This document shows positions 26,123-34,041 of a stretch of DNA of 64,000 bases, piece by piece (positions within the stretch are counted from its first letter, which is position 1; the number at the start of each line of letters is the position of its first letter). The DNA is from Propionispora hippei DSM 15287 (lineage in GTDB: Bacteria; Bacillota; Negativicutes; Propionisporales; Propionisporaceae), in the NCBI RefSeq assembly GCF_900141835.1, contig NZ_FQZD01000009.1, positions 1 through 64,000 of the forward strand. The letters are read 5' to 3'. The notes beneath the pieces were generated by a model. That model had not been told where the DNA came from. It made no database searches and worked only from the letters and a program-made list of their open reading frames with translations. The translations under genes were made by a program, and so were the position numbers.

Positions 26123-27169
26123 TTAGATTTTCACCGCATCAGGGAAAACCTTCTTTAATACGCTGGGGTCCAGATAGGTTTTAGCCTCCGGCACCGCCTT
26201 GATATTTTTCATATCCAGCATGAATTCGGCCATTTTGTTGGCCCCGTCGACAAACTGCTGATCATAGTTCATGGCATATACGTTTTTCTGCATAATACGG
26301 AAGCATTCGTCTTCCTTGATGTTAATCCGTTTCGCGATAATGGCGGCAGCCTCTTTCGGATGCTGATTGATGTAGTCGGTGGCCTTATGTAACGCTTTCA
26401 GCAGTTTTTCGGCCACTTCCGGATTCTTTTGATAGAAATCATCGGTAACCTGGACCGTCATATAAAAGTCAATCCAGTGAACATCGCCCTGTTTGTCCGG
26501 TAAATTGGAGGTCGTGCCGCTGAACAGCAGCTTGCCGCCCATGTCAACAGCCTTGCCGACCCACGGTTCCCAGGCCGCCATAGCGTCAATATCGCCTTTT
26601 TCCAGCGCCGCCAGTTGATCGGAAACCGGCAGATTGACAAACTGAATCTTGCCGATATCGGTGCCGGTGGCCGCCGCCATGTTGCGAATGGCGATCAATA
26701 CGCCGGCGCCGTTAGTCATGCCGATTTTCTTGCCCTCCAAATCCTTGGCGCTGGTAAGCTGCAAATCCTTGCGGCCTACCACGCTCTGCGTGCCGGCGGC
26801 ATTGGCCAGTGGAGCCAGCACCTTGACCTTTACGCCGTTGGCGGATACGGCAATGTTGTTATAGATCGAACCGAAACAAATGCCCGCTTCACCGCTGGCC
26901 ACGAGGGCCGCATTTTCATCAGGCCCGGTCATCAGCTTATTTTTGATGTTTAAGCCCTCTTCTTTAAAATAGCCCATTTCCTCGGCAATAATCTGCTGGC
27001 CCGATACCTGCGGGTCCAGCTCACCATAGGCGATGATTTCCTTGGCTGCCCCCGAACCGGCAGCCGGCGCGGCAGCCTTTTGTCCGCCACCGCAGCCGGC
27101 CGTCGCTAAACCGGCTACAATGACCATCATGGCGGCGCAGCTACGCAATAATCCCTTTTTTATTCTCAT
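26123..27169 (-). CDS. ABC transporter substrate-binding lipoprotein (SsuA/NMT1-like), second
   Basis: A 348-residue lipoprotein. The signal peptide ends in a lipobox (LATAGCGGG), so the mature protein is anchored by an acylated Cys. The body is a periplasmic-binding fold of the NMT1/SsuA/TauA group (about 45-260 shows EEMGYFKEEGLNIKNKLMTG and FVNLPVSDQLAALEKGDIDA). It is similar over its whole length to the upstream gene, so the two arose by tandem duplication. Related systems bind aliphatic sulfonates, nitrate, pyrimidine precursors or ureides. The place beside ureide genes makes a ureide or purine-derived ligand possible, but the ligand cannot be read directly. A GAGGAGG site precedes its ATG. 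Confidence 0.9.
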   Translation of the reverse strand: MRIKKGLLRSCAAMMVIVAGLATAGCGGGQKAAAPAAGSGAAKEIIAYGELDPQVSGQQIIAEEMGYFKEEGLNIKNKLMTGPDENAALVASGEAGICFGSIYNNIAVSANGVKVKVLAPLANAAGTQSVVGRKDLQLTSAKDLEGKKIGMTNGAGVLIAIRNMAAATGTDIGKIQFVNLPVSDQLAALEKGDIDAMAAWEPWVGKAVDMGGKLLFSGTTSNLPDKQGDVHWIDFYMTVQVTDDFYQKNPEVAEKLLKALHKATDYINQHPKEAAAIIAKRINIKEDECFRIMQKNVYAMNYDQQFVDGANKMAEFMLDMKNIKAVPEAKTYLDPSVLKKVFPDAVKI

Positions 27170-27187
27170 CTTTATTTCCTCCTCTAT

Positions 27188-28228
27188 TTATTCCGCTACC
27201 GTCACCAATTCCGGCAAGGCCTGCTTTAACAGCGTCGGATCGGCATATTGCCTGAATTCCGGCTTGCTGGGGATATTCTTCATTTCTTTCATAAACGAGG
27301 CCATTTCGTCGCTGGATTTTTTGAAATGATCGTCAAACTGCATAGAATATTTGTTTTGCCCCATAATCCTTTTTACCTGTTCTTTATCAAGATTGATTTC
27401 CTTGGCAATAATTTCGGCGGCTTCATCGGGATGCTCATGAATGAAGTCGGTGGCTTTTTTCAGTGCTTTCAGCATCGCCTGAATTTCCTGGGGATGCTCT
27501 TTCAGAAACTGATCGGTTACCTGCATGGTCGTGTAAAAGCTGAGCCATGACACCGGTCCCTGTTTATCCGGCAGATAAGAGTTGAGACCGCTGAACAGCA
27601 GCTTGCCGCCGGCTTTGACGGCATTGCTGACCCACGGTTCCCAGCAGGCCATCAGATCAATGTCACCGCGGTCCAGGGCCGCAATCTGGTCGCTGGGGCT
27701 TAAGATGACAAACTGGATCTTGTTGATGTCGACTCCCAGCTCGGTACACATATTGCGGATGGCAATCAATACGCCAGCCCCGGCCGCGATGCCGATTTTC
27801 TTGCCCTCCAGATCTTTCGCCTTCTGAATGGTTACATTCTTGCCGGCCACCACCGCCTGGGTATTGCCGATATCGGCCATGGGCGCCACAATTTTAACGC
27901 CTACGTTATTGGCTGCCACGGCAATGTCGGTGTACGGTGTTTCAAAAGATACCTGGGCCGTACCGCCCGAGATTAGCGGTGAAATGTCGCCGCCCGACTG
28001 AATCAGTTTATTGGTCACCTTGACTCCCTCGGCGGCAAAGAACCCTTTTTTGTCGGCAATAATCTGCTGCGCCGAAATCTGCGGATCAATGACGCCATAG
28101 GCGACAATCTCCTGGGACGCCGCTTGGGGCGCCTCTTTTTCCGTTTTTTGGCTGCCTGAGCCACAGCCGGCTACCAGCGCGGCCAGCATACAGACCGCAA
28201 AACCCAACCCTACCATACTTTTTTTCAT
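27188..28228 (-). CDS. ABC transporter substrate-binding lipoprotein (SsuA/NMT1-like), first
   Basis: A 346-residue lipoprotein with lipobox LVAGCGSGSQ and an NMT1-like binding fold (IIADKKGFFAAEGVKV, ILSPSDQIAALDRGDIDLMA). It matches its downstream neighbour in order and in the landmark motifs AAGAGVLIAIRNM and ACWEPWVSNAVKAGGKLLFS, but differs at the positions that line the ligand cleft (for example QSGGDISPLISGG against MTGPDENAALVASG). Two receptors served by one permease and one ATPase would widen the range of ligands taken up. A GGGGGG stretch lies before the ATG. Confidence 0.9.
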   Translation of the reverse strand: MKKSMVGLGFAVCMLAALVAGCGSGSQKTEKEAPQAASQEIVAYGVIDPQISAQQIIADKKGFFAAEGVKVTNKLIQSGGDISPLISGGTAQVSFETPYTDIAVAANNVGVKIVAPMADIGNTQAVVAGKNVTIQKAKDLEGKKIGIAAGAGVLIAIRNMCTELGVDINKIQFVILSPSDQIAALDRGDIDLMACWEPWVSNAVKAGGKLLFSGLNSYLPDKQGPVSWLSFYTTMQVTDQFLKEHPQEIQAMLKALKKATDFIHEHPDEAAEIIAKEINLDKEQVKRIMGQNKYSMQFDDHFKKSSDEMASFMKEMKNIPSKPEFRQYADPTLLKQALPELVTVAE

Positions 28229-28265
28229 TCTTGTCCCCCCATGCTTTTTTCTTTCAATTTAATAG

Positions 28266-29153
28266 CTAATGTTCTACCGCTTTACTGGCTCCGGCTTTTT
28301 TCCATTTAAACAAATGGTTTTCCAGGCGGGTCAATATCCCGTAGAACAGGGTATATTCCAAACCGATCAAAGTGGCCGATAAAAACATATCAGACATTTT
28401 AAACCAGTTTTTGGCATTCACAATGATGTAGCCCAGTCCGGACGACGCGCCCATCATTTCGGCCACCACCAGGGCGGAGAAGGTCAACGCCAGACTGATT
28501 TTCATACCGGCGAAGATATGGGGCAGGGCCGAATGCAAAATGACCTTGGTAAATACCTGACGGGGCGTGGCCCCCAGACTGCGTGCCGACCGGATCAGCA
28601 CCGGATCGGTATTTTTTATGCCGTCCACAATGTAGCTAAGGAGCGGTATAAAGGTGGCGTAAGCGATCAGGGCAATCTTAGAGGATTCGCCAATGCCGAA
28701 CCAGATGAGAAACATCGGCAAAAAGGCAAATACCGGAATGGGGCCCACCATATTCAGAACCGGCGACAGAATATTGTCAAACTCACGGCTTGTCGCAATC
28801 AGAATTCCTAACACCAGCGCCACCACCACGCCGATGGAAAAGCCGGCAATCATCCGGTAAAAGCTCATAGTCAGATGATCAACCAAGGTACCGGCCATAA
28901 AATATTCATAGCCTGTTTTCACCACTGTCACCGGTGACGGCAGAAACACCGGATTGAACCACTGGTTCAGGCCATTCAGATGGCTGACAAATTGCCAGAT
29001 ACAGAAGAAAACGAATAGGGAAATACCCTTGTAGTATTTATTGTTTCTTTCTTTTCTGGCTTCCGAAATTTTCCGGGGAACGATCACCTCCTCCTGCGGT
29101 AACGCGGGAAGCCCTCGCTGCAGCTTCATCAAACCTTCTTCCATTGTCGGCAT
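28266..29153 (-). CDS. ABC transporter permease (SsuC/TauC type)
   Basis: A 295-residue inner-membrane permease with about six to seven hydrophobic helices. The cytoplasmic EAA loop that docks on the ATPase is visible as SARSLGATPRQVFTKVILHSALPHI (split: SARSLGATPRQ, then LPHIFAGMKISL). I chose the ATG at 29153, which has GGGGTG about 6 bases upstream; an in-frame GTG lies nine bases earlier. The N-terminus carries an unusually long hydrophilic arm (about 45 residues) before the first helix. The gene lies between the ATPase and the two binding-protein genes and is the only permease, so it probably works as a homodimer. Confidence 0.92.
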   Translation of the reverse strand: MPTMEEGLMKLQRGLPALPQEEVIVPRKISEARKERNNKYYKGISLFVFFCIWQFVSHLNGLNQWFNPVFLPSPVTVVKTGYEYFMAGTLVDHLTMSFYRMIAGFSIGVVVALVLGILIATSREFDNILSPVLNMVGPIPVFAFLPMFLIWFGIGESSKIALIAYATFIPLLSYIVDGIKNTDPVLIRSARSLGATPRQVFTKVILHSALPHIFAGMKISLALTFSALVVAEMMGASSGLGYIIVNAKNWFKMSDMFLSATLIGLEYTLFYGILTRLENHLFKWKKAGASKAVEH

Positions 29154-29166
29154 GCTAATCACCCCT

Positions 29167-29925
29167 TTATTCCGTAATGACTGACTCTGTTTGATTATCG
29201 GTCAAGCCTTGTTCAAAAAGCTCGACATAGCTTAAAAATTCCGGAGATTTTGTCTCTCGCGGCCGCGGCAGGTTGATCGGCTGGTCCAGGGCAACCTCGC
29301 CCTGCTTTAAGAGCACCACCCGGTCGGCCAGATAAACCGCCTCCGGTACACTATGGGTGATGAAAAAGATGGTCTTCTGGCTCAATTGCCAGATCCGGAT
29401 CAGTTCTTTGCGCATCGTATCGCGGGTCAGCGCATCCAACGCTCCCAGCGGTTCATCCATCAGCAGCACGGCTGGGTCGTTGACCAGTGCCCGGGCAATG
29501 CCCACCCGCTGCGCCATGCCGCCGGACAGTTCAGACGGATACAGCTTCTCATATCCTTCCAGTCCGATCAGTGAAATGTATTTGGTAGCGATCTGGGCCG
29601 CGTCTTTCCGGTTTTTCAGCCGGAGACCGAACTCCACATTCTCCCGCACCGTATACCAGGGAAACAAGGCGTGCTGCTGAAATACGACGCCCCTGTCGGC
29701 TGCCGGACCTTCCACCCGGTTATCGTCCACCAGAATACGGCCTTTATCCGGCTTAAGGTAACCGGCCAGCAGGTTAAGCAGCGTGGATTTACCGCAGCCG
29801 CTCTTACCTAAAATACAGATGAACTGGCCCGTCTCTATCGTTAGGTTGATATCCTGCAAAACGTATTGCGGTTTTCCGTTTACTTCATCAAAAGCTTTAT
29901 AAATATGTTCAAAGCTGACCGCCAT
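29167..29925 (-). CDS. ABC transporter ATP-binding protein (SsuB/TauB type)
   Basis: A 252-residue ATPase with Walker A GKSGCGKST, Q-loop FQQHALFPW, signature LSGGMAQRVGIA, Walker B VLLMDEPLGALD and switch His in FITHS. These place it in the nitrate/sulfonate/taurine group. The ATG at 29925 has GGAGGG at ideal spacing; an earlier in-frame start overlaps the leader hairpin and is unlikely. It is the first gene of the importer operon. A terminator-like hairpin with a T-run ends one base before this ribosome-binding site, so expression is probably set by attenuation. Confidence 0.94.
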   Translation of the reverse strand: MAVSFEHIYKAFDEVNGKPQYVLQDINLTIETGQFICILGKSGCGKSTLLNLLAGYLKPDKGRILVDDNRVEGPAADRGVVFQQHALFPWYTVRENVEFGLRLKNRKDAAQIATKYISLIGLEGYEKLYPSELSGGMAQRVGIARALVNDPAVLLMDEPLGALDALTRDTMRKELIRIWQLSQKTIFFITHSVPEAVYLADRVVLLKQGEVALDQPINLPRPRETKSPEFLSYVELFEQGLTDNQTESVITE

Positions 29926-29938
29926 CGGCTTTCCCTCC

Positions 29939-29978
29939 AAAAACAAAACGGCGCAAACCGGTTTTCACGGTTTGCGCC
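29939..29978 (-). terminator. Terminator-like hairpin in the leader of the ABC importer operon
   Basis: On the minus strand GGCGCAAACCG (29978-29968) pairs with CGGTTTGCGCC (29960-29950), followed by GTTTTGTTTTT and then directly by the GGAGGG of the ATPase gene. Upstream TTTGC can pair with the GCAAA of the 5' arm, giving an alternative fold. It lies about 30 bases after the predicted transcription start. Confidence 0.75.
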
Positions 29979-30014
29979 ATTGCAAATTTGTTTCATTCAT
30001 TTGAGTATGGGTTT

Positions 30015-30043
30015 ATTATAGTATGTCTGGAAGCACTGCTCAA
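30015..30043 (-). promoter_or_regulatory. Promoter of the ABC importer operon
   Basis: Read on the minus strand, TTGAGC (30043-30038), a 17-base spacer and TATAAT (30020-30015). Upstream, two related TGTGCA-containing stretches (about 30045-30060 and 30080-30095) could be regulator sites. Confidence 0.65.
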
Positions 30044-30110
30044 TGTTCATGTGCACATTATAACTATTTTTCACTATGCTCATTGCACATGAAGCTTTTT
30101 GGGTGAATGC

Positions 30111-30470
30111 TCAGCCCATCGTTTTCCACTCAGCCTCTTTAAAACCTACCAGCACACGGTTCCCGGTGATCAGCAGCGGGCGCTTGACCAGCATACCGTC
30201 GCTTGCCAGGAGCGTCAACTGTTCTTCTTCACTCATCCCCGGCAGTTTATCTTTTAGGGCCAGCGACTTATATAAAATGCCGCTGGTATTGAACAGCTTC
30301 CGCAGCGGTACGCCGGCTTTAGCCTGCCAAGCTTTTAGCTCTGCGGCCGACGGCTTGGCTTCCTTGATATTACGCTCCTCATAGGATATCTGATTCTCCA
30401 TCAGCCACTGCCGGGCCTTCTTACAGGTACTGCAGGCAGGATAGCAGAGAAACAGGCAGTTTGCCTCCAT
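30111..30470 (-). CDS. ArsC/Spx family thioredoxin-fold protein
   Basis: A 119-residue protein of the arsenate reductase/Spx superfamily. The N-terminal active-site stretch is YPACSTCKKARQWL, with a CxxC pair, and the family landmark KRPLLITGNRVLVGF lies near the C-terminus. Members are either glutaredoxin-linked arsenate reductases (ArsC, YffB) or RNA-polymerase-binding Spx regulators. The intact CxxC and lack of other ars genes favour a YffB/YusI-like reductase of unknown substrate. Its stop lies before the promoter of the ABC importer operon, so it is a separate unit, 31 bases behind the efflux adaptor gene on the same strand. Confidence 0.85.
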   Translation of the reverse strand: MEANCLFLCYPACSTCKKARQWLMENQISYEERNIKEAKPSAAELKAWQAKAGVPLRKLFNTSGILYKSLALKDKLPGMSEEEQLTLLASDGMLVKRPLLITGNRVLVGFKEAEWKTMG

Positions 30471-30501
30471 CCTAAATCACTCCTCTATGATAATGACTCC
30501 C

Positions 30502-31635
30502 TCATTGCAGCACGACCGTTGCGCCGGGATACAGACCGCCAACCGCGCCGCGAAGCACCAGCGTATCCGGCAAAAGGCCTGCGGTAATTTCCGTAAAATC
30601 ACCTACGGTCTCACCGATAGACACCGGCTGTGTCCCAACGGTATTGTCCGTTACGGTATAGACAAAGCAACTCCCTGTATCATCCTGTTGCAGGGCTGCC
30701 GACGGAACGGCCAGCACCGGCACCGTCTGCCCCGTTTCCAGGATCATTTGCACGGCCATCCCCGGCACCAGACCGGCCGGTTGACCAGTCAGCTTGATAT
30801 GAGCCCGGTAGGTAACGGACTGATCCTCCCCTACTTCCGGATAGATGCCCGCAACCTGTCCCGGCACCGTTTGCTCACCCAGTTGCAGCGTAACTGCCGT
30901 ACCCAGCCGGCATACATACAAATCGCTTTGCTCCAGTGAAATGACCGCTTCCAATTCCTGCCCGCTGCCCAAGGACATAAGCTGCTGTCCGGACGGCACG
31001 TTCTTACCCTGCGCGGTCATCAACCCGGTGACAATCCCGTCAGCCGGCGCTTTTACTTCTACCGGACCACGGGGCACGGCAGCAACGGATTGCGTGGTGC
31101 TTCCCGACGCCGCCGGCGCACTGCCTTGGCTTTCCCGGGCAGCTTTAAGACGGGCTGCCGCCGCCTCCAACTGTTTGCGGGAAATCGCTCCCAGGTCATA
31201 CAATTTTTGATACCGGTCGAATTCCTGCTGCGCGTTCTCATAAGAAGCCCGCGAGGCCGGGAGGCCGGCCGACGGCTGCGCAGGCTGTACCACCGGTGGC
31301 GCAGTGACCGCCTCCAGGGTCAGCAGCGGCTGCCCGGTTTTAACCGCCTGCCCCGGCACCACATAAAGCCTGGCAACCGTCCCGGCATACTCTGTGTAAA
31401 CCGGTAAAAGCTGGGCTTGCTCCAGCGAACCGGTCCGGACAAGTCTGTATGGCTTGTCCACAACACCGGCAGCAACCGCCGTTACAGCGGCAGGCGACTG
31501 TGGCAGTTGGAACTGGTGCCGGGCCCAGCGCAGCAGCGGAAACAAATGATAACTGACGGCAATCAGCGCGGCCAGTACGAGCAGCAGCAAGCCGCCTACC
31601 AGCACCGGCTGATTTTGCCGGATTGCTATTTTCAT
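30502..31635 (-). CDS. HlyD/RND-type efflux periplasmic adaptor
   Basis: A 377-residue membrane fusion protein. A single N-terminal membrane helix at about 13-33 is followed by a biotinyl-lipoyl domain (YAGTVARLYVVPGQAVKTGQ), a short coiled coil, and a beta-barrel domain (AVISLEQSDLYVCRLGTAVTLQLG) with the usual membrane-proximal end. This is the plan of ABC/RND efflux adaptors. No inner-membrane pump or outer-membrane channel gene is adjacent, which is odd for this class, so the partner must be encoded elsewhere. A GGAGG site precedes the ATG. The 354 bases upstream contain paired stretches that look structured. Confidence 0.88.
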   Translation of the reverse strand: MKIAIRQNQPVLVGGLLLLVLAALIAVSYHLFPLLRWARHQFQLPQSPAAVTAVAAGVVDKPYRLVRTGSLEQAQLLPVYTEYAGTVARLYVVPGQAVKTGQPLLTLEAVTAPPVVQPAQPSAGLPASRASYENAQQEFDRYQKLYDLGAISRKQLEAAAARLKAARESQGSAPAASGSTTQSVAAVPRGPVEVKAPADGIVTGLMTAQGKNVPSGQQLMSLGSGQELEAVISLEQSDLYVCRLGTAVTLQLGEQTVPGQVAGIYPEVGEDQSVTYRAHIKLTGQPAGLVPGMAVQMILETGQTVPVLAVPSAALQQDDTGSCFVYTVTDNTVGTQPVSIGETVGDFTEITAGLLPDTLVLRGAVGGLYPGATVVLQ

Positions 31636-31989
31636 ATACTTTTCCTCCGTAAAACTAACACTATAACAGATACTATGTTCTCACTTTTCCCTTCCGCCGT
31701 CAAGGCAGGTCCCGCACCTGTCTGATCCGGTAAATGCTGGACGGTCTAGGGAACCATCTCTTCGTTGCCTCCGGTCAGCATATACCGGTATGCCGTCCTC
31801 CGCCGCCTCGTGTCGCGAAAACTAGTCTCACCATTATCTGACCGGTTTTAGGCTGATAAGGGACTCCTTTTGCCGCAGCGTCGATAAAAAAATGAACCAA
31901 AACCGCTCATTTCCGTTATAATGTATACTGTAGCGAGCGGGAGCGAGCACTTTTGTTTCCGTTCGGTACCGTAAGGAGGTATATATTGC
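31636..31989. other. Divergent intergenic region with paired segments
   Basis: No gene is visible in these 354 bases. GGACGG (31739-31744) and CCGTCC (about 31793-31798) pair around an inner CCGGT/ACCGG hairpin, and CAGGT/ACCTG pairs near 31705-31722. The pairing could form in RNA of either strand. TATAAT at 31917-31922 is a plausible -10 for the M23 gene. I could not match the fold to a riboswitch class. Confidence 0.5.
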
Positions 31990-32616
31990 ATGCAACTGTC
32001 TTATAAAACAGCCGGCAGCCGGCCGGTTACCCATTCGTTTCAAAAAACGGCGCTAAGCATCTGCCTGACCGTTCTGGCCGCCTTCTGCCTGCTCTTTGGC
32101 ATCGGCAGTCTGGCAGCATATCAGGAAACAGCCGGTCCCAGCGCCGCCATAATCATAAAAAAAGAACCGGCCGCCACTTTACAGCAGCGGCCGGTTACCC
32201 AGGCGGCCGATCCGTCTCTTGCCGCCACACCGTCTATCTGGCCGGTCTACGGAACAATCACCTCCGGCTTTGGCTGGCGCAGTTCGCCCCTGGAAAGCGG
32301 CAGCGAACTGCATCAGGGACTGGACATTGCCGTCGGCACCGGTACGCCGGTCGTCGCTACGGCAGACGGCAAGGTAGTGCAAAGCGGCTGGGCCGGCGGC
32401 TATGGCAATCTGGTTAAAATTGATCACGGCAACGGTCTGGAAACGCTGTACGGGCACAACGATAAAGTGGCTGTAACCGTCGGCCAGGAAGTCAAGAAAG
32501 GGCAGATCATTTCCTATGCCGGCAGTACCGGCAACAGTACCGGCCCCCACGTCCACTATGAAATCCGGAAAAGCGGCACCGCCGTCGATCCCGTAGCTTA
32601 CCTGGTATTATACTAA
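31990..32616 (+). CDS. M23 family metallopeptidase with N-terminal membrane anchor
   Basis: A 208-residue protein. A hydrophobic stretch at about 22-42 anchors it in the inner membrane or serves as a signal. After a linker the LytM/M23 domain runs from about 80 to the end. The Zn ligands are visible as the His and Asp of HQGLDIAVGTGTPV and the HVHYEI motif near the end, with the catalytic His in LYGHNDK. It should cut peptide cross-links of peptidoglycan. An AAGGAGGT site lies before the ATG. The TAA stop is shared with the left terminal repeat of a short dispersed element, so the 3' end of the gene abuts or was formed by that insertion. Confidence 0.92.
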   Translation: MQLSYKTAGSRPVTHSFQKTALSICLTVLAAFCLLFGIGSLAAYQETAGPSAAIIIKKEPAATLQQRPVTQAADPSLAATPSIWPVYGTITSGFGWRSSPLESGSELHQGLDIAVGTGTPVVATADGKVVQSGWAGGYGNLVKIDHGNGLETLYGHNDKVAVTVGQEVKKGQIISYAGSTGNSTGPHVHYEIRKSGTAVDPVAYLVLY

Positions 32617-32698
32617 GGAACCGCTGATTTAATTAGCCGGCCAGCCTGGCGAGAAAGATCCGTCAGGATGAGCTGGTGAATAAATCAGTGGTCCCTTA
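32614..32698 (+). repeat. Short element with terminal inverted repeats, copy C
   Basis: About 85 bases. The left end TAAGGAACCGCTGATTTA and right end TAAATCAGTGGTCCCTTA are imperfect inverted repeats. The core, with CTGGCGAGAAAGATCCGTCAG, is a shortened relative of copies A and B. It looks like a MITE or REP-type derivative. Its first three bases are the stop codon of the M23 gene. Confidence 0.65.
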
Positions 32699-32789
32699 AG
32701 CAGAAAATCAAGCGGCCGCATACCGTCGTATACCTCAGCATATGCCAACCCGGTTAAACAGAACCGCTATTTTTCTTGCTTACTGCCTA

Positions 32790-32818
32790 TTGCTTAACAA
32801 TAAAATACATGTTATTAT
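32790..32818 (+). promoter_or_regulatory. Promoter of the candidate structured RNA
   Basis: TTGCTT (32790-32795), a 17-base spacer and TATTAT (32813-32818) precede the candidate RNA, putting the start near 32825. Confidence 0.6.
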
Positions 32819-32824
32819 GTTAAC

Positions 32825-33048
32825 AAATAAATCGTAATCCTGTGATGCACGCGAACTTTTGCTATGTTCAACCTACTTTATTAATTGGGGATTTAGATGG
32901 TATGCGGCTGCCGGGCCACCGAAGAGTGGAAGGCAAAACCATATCTTATGAAGCCCACCTGCTAGCGGCAGGTTTGAACATACCAGGTGGCGGCATCCTG
33001 GGACCAGTAAGGGACTTATCTTTTGATAAGTCCCTTTACCGTTTTTAT
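32825..33048 (+). ncRNA. Candidate structured RNA, 6S-like
   Basis: No protein gene is credible here, yet the stretch has a promoter in front and a strong terminator behind. The two ends pair over a long distance: CCTGTGATGC.CGC (32839-32852) with GCGGCATCCTGGG (32990-33002), then TATGTTCAA.CCT (32863-32874) with AGGTTTGAACATA (32970-32982). The middle contains an open region and a small ACCTG/CAGGT hairpin on its 3' side. A closed rod with an open centre, about 220 bases long, is the general plan of 6S RNA, which binds RNA polymerase. The plan is seen; the identity is inference, and another RNA class is possible. Confidence 0.5.
33009..33046 (+). terminator. Terminator of the candidate structured RNA
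   Basis: AAGGGACTTATC (33009-33020) and GATAAGTCCCTT (33025-33036) enclose TTTT. ACCG and a TTTTT run follow. There is no open reading frame of note upstream on this strand, so it most likely ends an RNA gene. Confidence 0.88.
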
Positions 33049-33066
33049 CCGCCTTAGCCCGACAGG

Positions 33067-34041
33067 TTACTGGCCGCCTGCGTTGGAGTTCCCCGCGGTA
33101 AGCGTCCGCAGAATTCCTTTCAAATGACTTACACAATGATCCAGCTCGCCCTGCCCCTTTTCATCCAGGGGCAGCTCCAGCACCCGTTCGATGCCATTTT
33201 CCGAAATGACGCACGGCAGGCTTAAAGCCACATCGGTCACGCCATATTGGCCGTCCAGCACAATGGAGACAGGCAGTATGCACTTTTCATTGCGCATGAT
33301 GGCGGTCACCAAGCGGCAGGCGCTTAAAGCCACGCCGGAGCTGGTATGCCCCTTCAAAGCCAGGATATCGAAACCCACGGTTTTCATATCCTGCAGAATT
33401 TTATCCTTGTCGATTTTTTCCGCTAAACCGAACTGTTTTTCAAAATCATCAAAAGCGATTCCCACGATATTGACGGTATTCCAGGGAATAAATGCCGCAG
33501 CACCGTGTTCGCCTAATACATAGCCTGTCACATTTTTCGCATCAACCCCGCAAATGTCGCCCAGCATCTTATTAAACCGGGCCGTATCCAGCAAGGTCCC
33601 GGTGCCAATAAGCTTTTCCCGCGGATATCCAAAACGGGTCTGCGCCACATAGACCAGCACATCCAGCGGGTTGGAAACCAAAATGACAATCGCCTCCTTA
33701 GTATATTTTGTAATATTGTCCATCACTTCCGATAAAATAGCCACATTTTTCTCTAATAGTACCATGCGGTCACCATTATTGCCCTGTGTAATATTGGCGC
33801 CCGAGGTGATGATGATAATTTTGGCATCGGCGCATTCTTCATAGCCGCCGACCCGGATCGACGTATTGGCACTATACACAAAGGCGGTTGTATGGCTGGC
33901 ATCCAGCACTTCGCCCCGTGCCTTATCCTGGTTGCGATTGATCACCACAATATCATTGACTATGTTTAGCCGCAGCACCGAATTCAAAATGGCCGACCCC
34001 ACATTGCCCGCCCCGATAATAACAAGTTTTCCGCTTTTCAT
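33067..34041 (-). CDS. L-2-hydroxyacid dehydrogenase (L-HicDH/LDH family)
   Basis: A 324-residue NAD-dependent enzyme of the lactate/malate dehydrogenase fold. The ATG at 34041 starts MKSGKLVIIGAGNVGSA, the dinucleotide-binding turn; a longer in-frame start lacks support. VSNPLDVLVYVA, IGTGTLLDTARF and GEHGAAAF carry the catalytic Asp/Arg and His. In the substrate loop the sequence is SGANITQGNNGDRMVL, unlike the GANQ.PGETR of lactate dehydrogenase and closer to L-2-hydroxyisocaproate dehydrogenase. A bulky 2-oxoacid is therefore more likely than pyruvate. It faces the SorC-glucitol PTS operon across a 456-base divergent region; whether SorC also controls it is open. Confidence 0.88.
   Translation of the reverse strand: MKSGKLVIIGAGNVGSAILNSVLRLNIVNDIVVINRNQDKARGEVLDASHTTAFVYSANTSIRVGGYEECADAKIIIITSGANITQGNNGDRMVLLEKNVAILSEVMDNITKYTKEAIVILVSNPLDVLVYVAQTRFGYPREKLIGTGTLLDTARFNKMLGDICGVDAKNVTGYVLGEHGAAAFIPWNTVNIVGIAFDDFEKQFGLAEKIDKDKILQDMKTVGFDILALKGHTSSGVALSACRLVTAIMRNEKCILPVSIVLDGQYGVTDVALSLPCVISENGIERVLELPLDEKGQGELDHCVSHLKGILRTLTAGNSNAGGQ

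Noticed and set aside
31700-31830. A guanidine (ykkC) or c-di-GMP riboswitch
   Set aside because: CTAGGGAACC and TGCCTCCGG resemble parts of these classes only loosely; the diagnostic core bases are not in the right order.
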